Shown: positions 8,843 to 16,295 of the stretch, in pieces
How the letters are laid out: each line of letters opens with the position of its first letter
How positions within the stretch are numbered: the stretch's first letter is position 1
Source of the DNA: a virus
Strand: one strand, 5' to 3'
Virus record (IMG/VR): IMGVR_UViG_3300010396_000042
Coordinates: 1 to 64,000 of that record
Length of the DNA: 64,000 bases
Notes under the pieces: model-generated
The model's database searches: none
What the model saw: only the letters and a program-made list of their open reading frames with translations
Told to the model about the DNA's origin: nothing
Program-made: the position numbers and the translations under genes

Positions 8843-9400
8843 ATGGCGGACTACGGGCAGAGCGCGCTCTCCAAGCACCTGCGCAAGGTCCGCCACCAGC
8901 ACCGCGTCCTGCACGCGCATCGGCGCGGGCCGCACCACGCGCACACCGAGCGGCGCCGCCGGCTGCACTCGCACCACCACGCCAAAGGCCAGCGCCACCA
9001 TCCGAAGCACCCGCACGGACCGCGGCTGCACAAGGCCAAGCGCCTGCAGAAGGGCCACAAGGCACACCGGCTGCACAAGGCCCGCCGCATCCAGCGGCTG
9101 AAAACCGCGCAGCACCAGCGGCGCAAGCACGTCGCACACCGTACCCACGTCGCGCACCGGCGGGCCGTGCGCCGGCACCTGCAGCACGCCCGGCGCTCCT
9201 CACACCGCAAACGGCGCGCAGCGCACCACAAGCACGTGCTGCACCACCGCAAGCACCACATCGCAGGGCACCGGCACATCGCGCACCGCAAGCACGTCAA
9301 ACACCGCCGCGCCGCCGGCCACCACCGCAAGGCCTCGCACCACCGCAAGCACAAGTACGCGCACAAGGCCCACCACACCCACCGGCGCAGGCACCGCTGA
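8843..9400 (+). CDS. Extremely His/Arg/Lys-rich protein
   Basis: 185 residues, of which by my count 50 are His, 39 Arg and 20 Lys, with only two acidic residues. Short HHRKH/AHRKH-type words recur throughout, without a fixed period. The frame follows the previous gene by 9 bases and the connector gene by 24, in the same direction, which supports it being expressed. A nucleic-acid-condensing or metal-binding internal head protein is possible, but nothing in the sequence proves function. The opposite-strand Cys/Arg-rich frame is its mirror image. Confidence 0.62.
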   Translation: MADYGQSALSKHLRKVRHQHRVLHAHRRGPHHAHTERRRRLHSHHHAKGQRHHPKHPHGPRLHKAKRLQKGHKAHRLHKARRIQRLKTAQHQRRKHVAHRTHVAHRRAVRRHLQHARRSSHRKRRAAHHKHVLHHRKHHIAGHRHIAHRKHVKHRRAAGHHRKASHHRKHKYAHKAHHTHRRRHR

Positions 9401-9424
9401 GCTGCGGGAAGGCGGTGAGGGCCG

Positions 9425-10306
9425 GTGACGTACGTGTACAGCAACGGACAGGACGTCGCGCTCAACGTCACCGTCCTGAACGACGCGCAGCTGCCGGCCA
9501 ACGCCGCCAGCGTCACCGTCACCGTCACCCAGCCCGACGGCAGCACCCTGACCCCCACCCCGATCAACGCCGGCCCGGGCGTCTATCAGGCGGTCGTCGC
9601 CGCGCCGACGCAGACCGGCACCTACCTGGTGCACTGGTCAGCGTCAGGGTCCGGATTCAGCTTCAGCTACGACGATCAGTTCCAGGTACGCCCCACCGGT
9701 GTCGAGCAGATCGTGGACCTGGCCTCGACCAAGGCGCACCTGAACATGCGCGCCGACGACACGTCGCAGGACGCTGAGCTGATGGGGTTCATCCTCGCGG
9801 CCACCCCGGTGATCCGCGACATGATCGGGCCGATCGTCCCCGAGCAGCACGTCGAGTTCTTCGACGGCGGCGTGATGACGATCTCGGTGGCGTGGCAGCC
9901 GCTGATCTCGATCCAGTCGATCTACGAGTACTACGGCCTGAGCAAATTCCTGCTCACCGAGCAGCCGCTCGGCACCCAGATGAACGCCTTCGGGTTCACC
10001 GTCGACTACATCACCGGTCAGGTCACCCGCCGCACGTTCGGCGGCGAAGCGGCCCTCTTCGCTGACGGCGACAAAAACGTCGAAGTGCACTACACCGCCG
10101 GACGCGGCGACATCCCCTACAACGTGCGCCTCGGCGCGCTGGAGTTCATCCGGCACAACTGGTCGATGACCCAGCAGGCCGGCCGCCCCCGCGTGCGCCC
10201 TGGCATGGACGGCGGCGGCGAGATGGCCGTACCGATCGGCTTCGCCGTCCCAGACAGGGTCGTCGAATTACTCAGCCCGCACCGACGGCCGCCCGGGATC
10301 GCCTGA
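9425..10306 (+). CDS. Head-tail connector (gp6-like) with N-terminal beta-sandwich domain
   Basis: 293 residues. The first ~88 residues (VALNVTVLNDAQLP...TGTYLVHWSASG) look like an Ig-like or invasin-like beta-sandwich. From VDLASTKAHLNM the sequence matches gp6-like adaptor proteins: LAATPVIRDMIGP, then a beta region, then LEFIRHNW. The adaptor ring sits under the portal. Start GTG 9425 follows a GGAAGGCGG-type site. Overlap with the next gene is one base (TGATG). The N-terminal fusion is unusual for this family and might be surface exposed. Confidence 0.78.
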   Translation: MTYVYSNGQDVALNVTVLNDAQLPANAASVTVTVTQPDGSTLTPTPINAGPGVYQAVVAAPTQTGTYLVHWSASGSGFSFSYDDQFQVRPTGVEQIVDLASTKAHLNMRADDTSQDAELMGFILAATPVIRDMIGPIVPEQHVEFFDGGVMTISVAWQPLISIQSIYEYYGLSKFLLTEQPLGTQMNAFGFTVDYITGQVTRRTFGGEAALFADGDKNVEVHYTAGRGDIPYNVRLGALEFIRHNWSMTQQAGRPRVRPGMDGGGEMAVPIGFAVPDRVVELLSPHRRPPGIA

Positions 10307-10773
10307 TGCCCGTCGTCATCCCCGACTCCTCGATCCCCGCCGCGAAGCTCTACCTCTTCGACCAGCTCACCGCGACCTTCCAAGGCGTGCCCGGGGTGGG
10401 GGTGTACCTGGACGAACCGCCCACCGACCCGCCACCCGAGGACGACGTGGTCATGGTCGGGGACATCGAGCAGACCTGGGAACCCTGGGAACTGGTCGGT
10501 TCCGGCGGCGACGGCTGGCTCTTCGAGAAGTACTCGATCGACGTCACCGTCTCGGTCTACCGCGGCGGCGACGAACCACGCGACGTCCTGAATCAAGCCG
10601 CCGCCCTGGTCAAGCAGGTCGCCGCCGTCGTGCGCGTCGACCCGAGCCTCGGCGGCAACGTCCTGCAGGCCTACCCCGCCTCGGCGAACTACAAGTCCGG
10701 CTGGTCCGACGAGGGCGCTTCCGGCCGCGTGACCGAGGTGGAGATGAAGATCGCCATCGAGGCCCCGCAGTAG
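10306..10773 (+). CDS. Head-tail joining / tail terminator-like protein
   Basis: 155 residues. Position between the connector and tail tube genes, and the pattern of a helical start (LYLFDQLTATFQ), beta strands, DVLNQAAALVKQV helix and a final beta hairpin (VTEVEMKIAIEA), match tail terminator/completion proteins of siphoviruses. The family is too divergent to name from motifs alone. The start codon overlaps the previous stop. Confidence 0.65.
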   Translation: MPVVIPDSSIPAAKLYLFDQLTATFQGVPGVGVYLDEPPTDPPPEDDVVMVGDIEQTWEPWELVGSGGDGWLFEKYSIDVTVSVYRGGDEPRDVLNQAAALVKQVAAVVRVDPSLGGNVLQAYPASANYKSGWSDEGASGRVTEVEMKIAIEAPQ

Positions 10774-10875
10774 CCGCAGCGTCCCGCGCAGCCGCAACCC
10801 CCTGACATTCCGCCGCCCGGCGCCCCCGGGCCGCTTCGCCCTGCCCCATCCAGGCCCGCCACGGGAGGCCGACGC

Positions 10876-11103
10876 ATGCCGCAAGTCACCTACATCTACC
10901 GCGGCGAGCGGGAGCGGCGCTACCCGTACCCGCCGATCTGCCGGCTCCTGCGGCCCGGCGACGAGATCGACCTCGACCCCGACGAGGTGCCGAAAGACAT
11001 CCCCCTCGAGCCCAAGGCCCCCGCGCAGGGCGAGCAGGCCGAGCCGAAACCCGCCGCCGGCCGCCGCGGCCGGACCGCCCGCACCACGCAGCAGGAGGGC
11101 TGA
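10876..11103 (+). CDS. Small acidic/basic hypothetical protein
   Basis: 75 residues, beginning MPQVTYIYRGERERRYPYPP, with an acidic centre and a disordered Ala/Arg/Gln tail. An ACGGGAGG ribosome-binding site precedes ATG 10876. It lies 3 bases before the tail tube gene in the same direction. No known domain; probably a minor structural or assembly protein by position only. Confidence 0.6.
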   Translation: MPQVTYIYRGERERRYPYPPICRLLRPGDEIDLDPDEVPKDIPLEPKAPAQGEQAEPKPAAGRRGRTARTTQQEG

Positions 11104-11106
11104 TCC

Positions 11107-12090
11107 GTGACCGCGAACCCGCATCCGACATACGCCAGCTTCTTGGGAGTCTCCGCGCCGGAGGCTTCGTTCGCCGCGGGCGGCCTGCCGGCGGCATTCA
11201 TCCCCGTGAAGTCCATGACGCCGTCCGACAAGCTCGTCTGGCTCGAGGACGAGGGCTGGCGCGGCGCCCCGGTCAAGACCTACGGCGGCACACCCGGCCC
11301 GCTGTACGCGGAGTTCGAGTTCGCCGGCGACGTCTACGCCGACGCCATCGGCTACGTGTACGTCGGTCTGCTCGGCGACGTCACCGTCACCGGCTCGGTC
11401 GCGCCCTACACGACCGCCGCGGCGGTGCTGTGCTCGGGCAGCCAGCAGCCGCCCACCTACTGCTTCACCGACTGGAACAGCAACATCACCGGCTACCAGC
11501 TCGCCGGCGCGCGGCTGAGCGAGATGGGGCTGAAGTTCTCCGGCACCGGCAAGCTCGAGTACGACGCCAAGGCGACCGTGGAGTCCAACACGGTCAACGG
11601 CACCAAGCCCTCGTTCATCAATGAGCCCGACCAGATCATCGCCGGGTGGAAGGGCGCCGTGCAGCTCGGCGGCAGCTCGGTGGGGTTCGTCGTGGAGGGC
11701 GAGCAGAACATCAAGCGCGCCGTGGAGATCATCGACGCCGTCGACGGCACCCAGGCTCCCTACTACCTGTTCGCCGGGGAGCTGACGGTCGACGGGAAGC
11801 TGACAATCGTCATGGAGGACGACACCTGGCGCGCGAACTACGTCGCCGGCACCGTCACCTCGATCGACATCAGCTACACCCAGGGCACCGGCGCCACCAC
11901 GCAGCAGGTCAAGACCCACTGCTCGACGATCCGGATCGAGGACGCGAAGGTCAACCGCGGCAAGTCCTACGCCGAGCTGGAGCTCACCTACACCGCGGAC
12001 GCCAACACCTCCGACGTCGGCGCGTCCGGCGGCTTCTCCCCGATCAAGGTCACGCTGCAGAACGCCAACCCCAGCGGAACTTACAAGTAG
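11107..12090 (+). CDS. Major tail (tube) protein
   Basis: 327 residues. This subunit polymerises into the tail tube. The sequence opens with a short arm (TYASFLGVSAPEASFAAGG), followed by beta-rich sequence with FTDWNSNITGYQLAGARLSE, which fits phage tail tube proteins. The final part is another beta domain. It directly precedes the frameshifted chaperone pair and the tape measure gene, the conserved siphovirus order. Start is GTG 11107. Confidence 0.85.
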   Translation: MTANPHPTYASFLGVSAPEASFAAGGLPAAFIPVKSMTPSDKLVWLEDEGWRGAPVKTYGGTPGPLYAEFEFAGDVYADAIGYVYVGLLGDVTVTGSVAPYTTAAAVLCSGSQQPPTYCFTDWNSNITGYQLAGARLSEMGLKFSGTGKLEYDAKATVESNTVNGTKPSFINEPDQIIAGWKGAVQLGGSSVGFVVEGEQNIKRAVEIIDAVDGTQAPYYLFAGELTVDGKLTIVMEDDTWRANYVAGTVTSIDISYTQGTGATTQQVKTHCSTIRIEDAKVNRGKSYAELELTYTADANTSDVGASGGFSPIKVTLQNANPSGTYK

Positions 12091-12104
12091 CAAGGGCCTG
12101 ATTC

Positions 12105-12581
12105 ATGAACAACGCAACGGTGAACGCCGCGCCCGCGATCGTCACCTTCCCCCTGCGCGTCGAGCTGCCCAAAGGCCAGCACGCGATGCTGCGCGACCCC
12201 GAAGAGGTCTCCGAACGGCTGCGCCGCCCCTACGTGGACAGGCGGCAGTCCGCGATCGCCAGCGCCCTGTCCGACGGCGTGAGCGCCGAGGACATCGACG
12301 CCGCGATGAAGGGCACGGACGAGCAGAAGGCGCAGCTCGGCGTGAAGATGCTCGCCTCCGGGATGACCAGCGGCATGCGCGACGCGAGCGACCTGCTGAT
12401 CATCGCGCTGGTCGAGTCGTGGAGCTTCGAGATGCCGATCGCGGTCGATTCGCTGCTCGACCTGCCCTCCAAGACCTACAGTGCGCTGCTCGAGGCCTGC
12501 CAGGGCCTGGCCCCGGGCCTGGACCCCGACTTCGCCCCGAACCCGGACGAGGACTCCCCTACAACGCCCTCAAACGCCTAG
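12105..12581 (+). CDS. Tail assembly chaperone (gpG-like)
   Basis: A 158-residue acidic protein that by analogy with lambda gpG binds the tape measure protein during tail assembly. It is immediately upstream of an overlapping -1 frame, and its C-terminus (ASDLLIIALVESWSF, then LDLPSKTYSALLEAC) has the small helical character of this family. Termination at TAG 12579 gives the short product; a -1 shift gives the long product listed separately. Confidence 0.8.
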   Translation: MNNATVNAAPAIVTFPLRVELPKGQHAMLRDPEEVSERLRRPYVDRRQSAIASALSDGVSAEDIDAAMKGTDEQKAQLGVKMLASGMTSGMRDASDLLIIALVESWSFEMPIAVDSLLDLPSKTYSALLEACQGLAPGLDPDFAPNPDEDSPTTPSNA

Positions 12582-12838
12582 GCGCGGCGCTTGAGGGACG
12601 GCTGCACTATTCGGCCGAGGAACTGCCGATGCGCCGGTACCGCATTTTCCGGCTGTGCAAGCTACTGGGCTGCAAACCCAGCGATCTGCTGGAGGAGTCC
12701 GCGGTCGACCTGGACTGGATGCTGGCCATCGAGGACACCGAGAACGCCGCCGCGCACGCACGCAGCAAACGCTCCGCGGGCAGGACCCAATCCGCTCGCC
12801 GCCCGGCCTACCAGGGAGGCGGATTCAATGTCGGATAG
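12105..12838 (+). CDS. Tail assembly chaperone, -1 frameshift product (gpGT-like)
   Basis: The -1 frame relative to 12105 stays open through TAG 12836. Past the first stop it encodes sensible sequence (LPYNALKRLGAALEGRLHYS, then MRRYRIFRLCKLLGCKPSDL) with no good ribosome-binding site of its own. In lambda-like tails the extended chaperone is made at a few percent by such a shift. The conserved part begins about 12554. The end overlaps the next start by 11 bases. The frameshift itself is inferred. Confidence 0.7.
12512..12518 (+). promoter_or_regulatory. Candidate -1 slippery heptamer CCCGGGC
   Basis: In the frame of the upstream gene this heptamer reads C-CCG-GGC, the X-XXY-YYZ pattern that allows P- and A-site tRNAs to re-pair one base back. 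It lies inside the region where the -1 frame is open (from before 12419 to 12838). Other weaker candidates (around 12555-12560) cannot be excluded. Confidence 0.5.
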
Positions 12839-13316
12839 CCCCCTCGGCGTCACCATCAAGGGCCTGCGCGAGGCCCAGGCCGAACTCAAGCAGATCGCGC
12901 ACGAGGGCGATGATGCCACCAAGGCCGCGGTCAACGCCGCGGGCGCCCTGGTGGCGCGCAGCATCAAGTCCCGGATGCGCGGCAAGCCCCGGTGGAACCA
13001 CCGCGGCGCCTCCAAGCGCACCGGCCCGGAAGTGAACACCGGCGGCCCCGCGCACTCCCCGCGCGGCGGCGGCCCGGGCAAGTTCACCGGCACCCTCGCC
13101 TCCGGCGTGCGCAAATCCCGCCGCCCGCGGCCCGCGCCGGGCGGCTTCTCCGGTGCGGTGATCATGGGATCGAAGGACACGAAGATCCGCAACCTGTACA
13201 AGGGCCGCACCGAGGAGAACTTCCCGTTCTGGGCCCCCGGTGTCGCCGCCGCGACACCCAAGGTCGAGGCCGTCTGGGAGAAGGCCTGGACCCGCGTCAT
13301 CGACAAGCACCGCTGA
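12828..13316 (+). CDS. HK97 gp10-like head-tail/tail completion protein
   Basis: 162 residues with the characteristic opening VTIKGLREAQAELKQIAHEG and a helix AAGALVARSIKSRMRGK, which together match the HK97 gp10 family. A strong GGGAGG ribosome-binding site precedes ATG 12828. In most siphoviruses this gene lies between connector and tube genes. Here it sits between the chaperones and the tape measure gene, a displaced position. Frame upstream of 12828 is open but not convincing. Confidence 0.72.
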   Translation: MSDSPLGVTIKGLREAQAELKQIAHEGDDATKAAVNAAGALVARSIKSRMRGKPRWNHRGASKRTGPEVNTGGPAHSPRGGGPGKFTGTLASGVRKSRRPRPAPGGFSGAVIMGSKDTKIRNLYKGRTEENFPFWAPGVAAATPKVEAVWEKAWTRVIDKHR

Positions 13317-13408
13317 CCGGTTCCTGAACCCGGGCCGCCTGGGTTCACGCATCGCAGCATCGACCCGGACCGGCCCACCCACCGCCGAGCGCGACGGGGG
13401 TGGGCGCG

Positions 13409-16240
13409 GTGTCGATGAAATTGTTCCTGGAGATCCTCGGCGTCAACAAGGGCGCCAAGGCGATCATCGGCGACACCGTCAAAGACCTCGACGGCCTGGG
13501 CAAGAAGAGCTCGTCGAACTTCGACAAGCTCGCCAAGGCCGGCGGGGCCGCGTTCAAGGCGGTGGCCGCCGGCGGCGCCGCGGTCGCGATCGCGACCGTG
13601 CACATGGCCGCGGACTTCCAGCAGTCCACCTCTCGCCTGGTGACCGACGGCGGCGAGTCCGCCGGGGCGCTGAAGAAGGTCCAGGACGGGATCCTCGGCC
13701 TGATGGGGCAGGTCGGCGACAGCGCCCCGCAGCTGGTCGACGCGATGAACACCATCGAGTCCGCCGGGTTCCACGCCGCCCAGGGCGGCCTGGACGTCCT
13801 CAAGGTCGCCGCACAGGGCGCGAAAGTCGGCAACGCCGACCTGGCCACCACTGCCAACGCCCTGACATCCGCGCTCAACGCCTATGGCCTCAAGGCCAAG
13901 GACGCGACCGGCGTGATGAACCAGATGATCGCGACGGTCGCCGCGGGCAAGATGCACATGCAGGACCTCGCCAGCTCATTGTCGAACGTGCTGCCGGTCG
14001 CCGCAGCCGCGCACATCTCGTTCGCCCAGGTCGGCGGCGCGATCGCCACCATGACCGCGCAGGGCATGTCCGCGCAGCAGGCGACTCAGGACCTTGCGAA
14101 CACGATCCGGTCGCTGCAGAACCCCAACGGCACCGCGATCAAGGAGATGACGGCCCTCGGCCTGAACTCCAACAAGGTCGCCGACGACCTCGGCAAGAAG
14201 GGCCTGACCGGGACCCTCGACGATCTGACCTCCGCGATCGCCAAGCACGTCAAGGGCGGCGACGTCTTCATCAGCTCCCTGAAGAGCTCGAAGATCGCCG
14301 CGGCGGACCTGCAGACCATGATGAAGCAGCTGCCGCCCAGCCTGCAGAAAACCGCCCAGGCGTTCCTCGCCGGGCATCTGACCCAGAAGCAGTGGACCGC
14401 CGACCTCAAAGGGCTGCCTCCGCTGCAGGCGAACCTCGCCAGCCAGTTCGCGACCACCGCCAAGCAGGCCAACGGCTTCAACGACCTGCTCAAGTCCGGC
14501 ACCCCGCAGGCGCAGACCTTCAACGCCGCCCTCTCCGACATGCTCGGCGGCGCCACCGGCCTGAGCACCGCCTTGATGCTCACCGGCACGCACACCGCGA
14601 CGTTCAACGACAACGTCAAGTCCATCGCCGGCGCCGCATCCGAAGGAAAAGGCCAGGTCAAGGACTGGGCTACCGTCCAGAAGAACTTCAACCAGCAGCT
14701 CGATGTCGCCAAGGCGCAGGTCGAAGCCCTCGGCATCAAGATCGGCACCGCGCTGATGCCGTACGCCGAGAAGATGCTGCACGCCACCATGGACCTGGTC
14801 CACTGGTTCGGCCAGCACAAGGCCGCGGCGCAGGCCCTGGGCGCCGTGATCGCCGGAGTGCTGTCCATCGCGATCGGCGCCTACTTCCTCAAACTCGCCA
14901 AGGGGGTCGTCGACTCCGCGAAGTCGCTGGGCGATTTCGCCTCCGGGACCGTGAAGGCCTTCAAGACCGCGGGCGGCGCGATCTCCAGTGGAGCCGGGAA
15001 GATCGGCGACCTGGCCTCGGCCGCGAAAAGCGGCTTCGACACCGTCGCGCTCAAGGGCATGTACGCCAAGGACAAGCTCGTCGAGCTGGCGTCATCCGGC
15101 GCTAGCAAGCTCGCCACCCTCGGCACGAACATCGCCGAATGGGCGTCCTCGGCAGGTTCGGCGATGGCCAGCGCGGGCAAGGCCGTATGGGGATACGCGG
15201 TCAAGCTCGGCGAAATGGCCGCCGAGGCCGCAGCCAGCTTCGTCGCGATGGCCGCCGACGCCCTGGTGTGGGCCGGGGAGATGCTGGTGGCCGGCGCTAC
15301 GGCGCTGCTGCCGTTCCTGCCGATCATCGCTGCCGTCGCCGCGGTCGGCGTGGCCGCGTACCTGCTCTACAAGTACTGGGACAAGATCTGGGCGTTCATC
15401 AAGGACGTCGTCCTGGACGCCTACCACTGGATCCGCTCGCACCTGCTGCTGGTGGCCGCGATCGTCGCCGCGCCGCTCGTGCCGCTGATCCTTCTGTGGA
15501 AGAACTGGTCGCGTATCTGGGCCGACATCAAGGCGATCGGCCTGGCCGCGTGGCACTTCCTCGACGACGACGTGATCCAGCCGATCATCCGCTTCGGCAT
15601 CTGGTATATCAGGACCGAGATTCAGGTCCTGGAGAAGATCTGGACGACGTCCTGGAACGCGCTGAAGACGGCGGCGCTGGCCGTGTGGCACTTCCTGGAC
15701 GGCGACATCTTCCAGCCGATCGTGCGCTACGGCATCGACCCGGTCCGCGACGGTATCAACGACCTGAAAAACGTGTGGGACTCGGCGTGGGGCGAGATCA
15801 AGCGGATCGCGCAGGAAGTCTGGGGCGAGATCGAGCCCGTATTCCACGACATCGAGAACGCAGGCTCGACGATCATGGGCATCTGGAGCGCGATCTCCGG
15901 CGCCAGCGCGGGCGCCGCCGGCGGCAGCGTCTCCAGCGGCATCAACAACGTACTGAAGAACCTGCCGCACAAGAAGGACGGCGGCTGGGTGGGCGGCCCG
16001 AAGGGATCGCCGCAGCTGATCGTCGCGCACGGCGGCGAATACGTGCTGTCCAACGACATGCTCGAGGGCCGCGTCCCGGCCGGAGCAGGCGGCGGCGGGG
16101 GAGCCGGCGGCATGACGATCATCGTGCAGGCCGCCGGTTCCATCCTGACCATGCAGGGCATCTACCAGGATCTGCGCACCCTGTTCCTGCAGGACGGGCG
16201 GCGCCTGCCCTCGACCTGGCCGTCCACCAGCGTGGCCTGA
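13409..16240 (+). CDS. Tape measure protein
   Basis: About 943 residues; sets tail length and may act at the membrane during DNA ejection. The N-terminal half is Ala/Lys-rich and matches the TP901/PhageMin_Tail type (ADFQQSTSRLVTDGGESAGAL, NALTSALNAYGLKAKDATGVM). Three or four hydrophobic segments lie around residues 475-500 and 615-700. A Trp-rich tandem repeat (AAWHFLDDDVIQPIIR versus AVWHFLDGDIFQPIVR) follows. Start GTG 13409 has GGGGG 8 bases upstream; GTG 13400 and ATG 13415 are alternatives. Confidence 0.9.
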   Translation: MSMKLFLEILGVNKGAKAIIGDTVKDLDGLGKKSSSNFDKLAKAGGAAFKAVAAGGAAVAIATVHMAADFQQSTSRLVTDGGESAGALKKVQDGILGLMGQVGDSAPQLVDAMNTIESAGFHAAQGGLDVLKVAAQGAKVGNADLATTANALTSALNAYGLKAKDATGVMNQMIATVAAGKMHMQDLASSLSNVLPVAAAAHISFAQVGGAIATMTAQGMSAQQATQDLANTIRSLQNPNGTAIKEMTALGLNSNKVADDLGKKGLTGTLDDLTSAIAKHVKGGDVFISSLKSSKIAAADLQTMMKQLPPSLQKTAQAFLAGHLTQKQWTADLKGLPPLQANLASQFATTAKQANGFNDLLKSGTPQAQTFNAALSDMLGGATGLSTALMLTGTHTATFNDNVKSIAGAASEGKGQVKDWATVQKNFNQQLDVAKAQVEALGIKIGTALMPYAEKMLHATMDLVHWFGQHKAAAQALGAVIAGVLSIAIGAYFLKLAKGVVDSAKSLGDFASGTVKAFKTAGGAISSGAGKIGDLASAAKSGFDTVALKGMYAKDKLVELASSGASKLATLGTNIAEWASSAGSAMASAGKAVWGYAVKLGEMAAEAAASFVAMAADALVWAGEMLVAGATALLPFLPIIAAVAAVGVAAYLLYKYWDKIWAFIKDVVLDAYHWIRSHLLLVAAIVAAPLVPLILLWKNWSRIWADIKAIGLAAWHFLDDDVIQPIIRFGIWYIRTEIQVLEKIWTTSWNALKTAALAVWHFLDGDIFQPIVRYGIDPVRDGINDLKNVWDSAWGEIKRIAQEVWGEIEPVFHDIENAGSTIMGIWSAISGASAGAAGGSVSSGINNVLKNLPHKKDGGWVGGPKGSPQLIVAHGGEYVLSNDMLEGRVPAGAGGGGGAGGMTIIVQAAGSILTMQGIYQDLRTLFLQDGRRLPSTWPSTSVA

Positions 16241-16295
16241 CCCGCCCACACGACCTGGCCGGCGCGGCCGCACGGCGCATCCCCGGGGGTGAGCG

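Noticed and set aside
8851-9567. Cys/Arg-rich minus-strand frame opposite the His-rich gene
   Set aside because: It is the complement of CAC/CGC codon runs and extends into the opposite connector gene; operon direction and spacing favour the plus-strand frame.
10117-12093. Long minus-strand open frame opposite tail genes
   Set aside because: Gly/Val/Asp-rich antisense shadow of the connector, terminator and tube genes; no ribosome-binding site and no recognisable domain.
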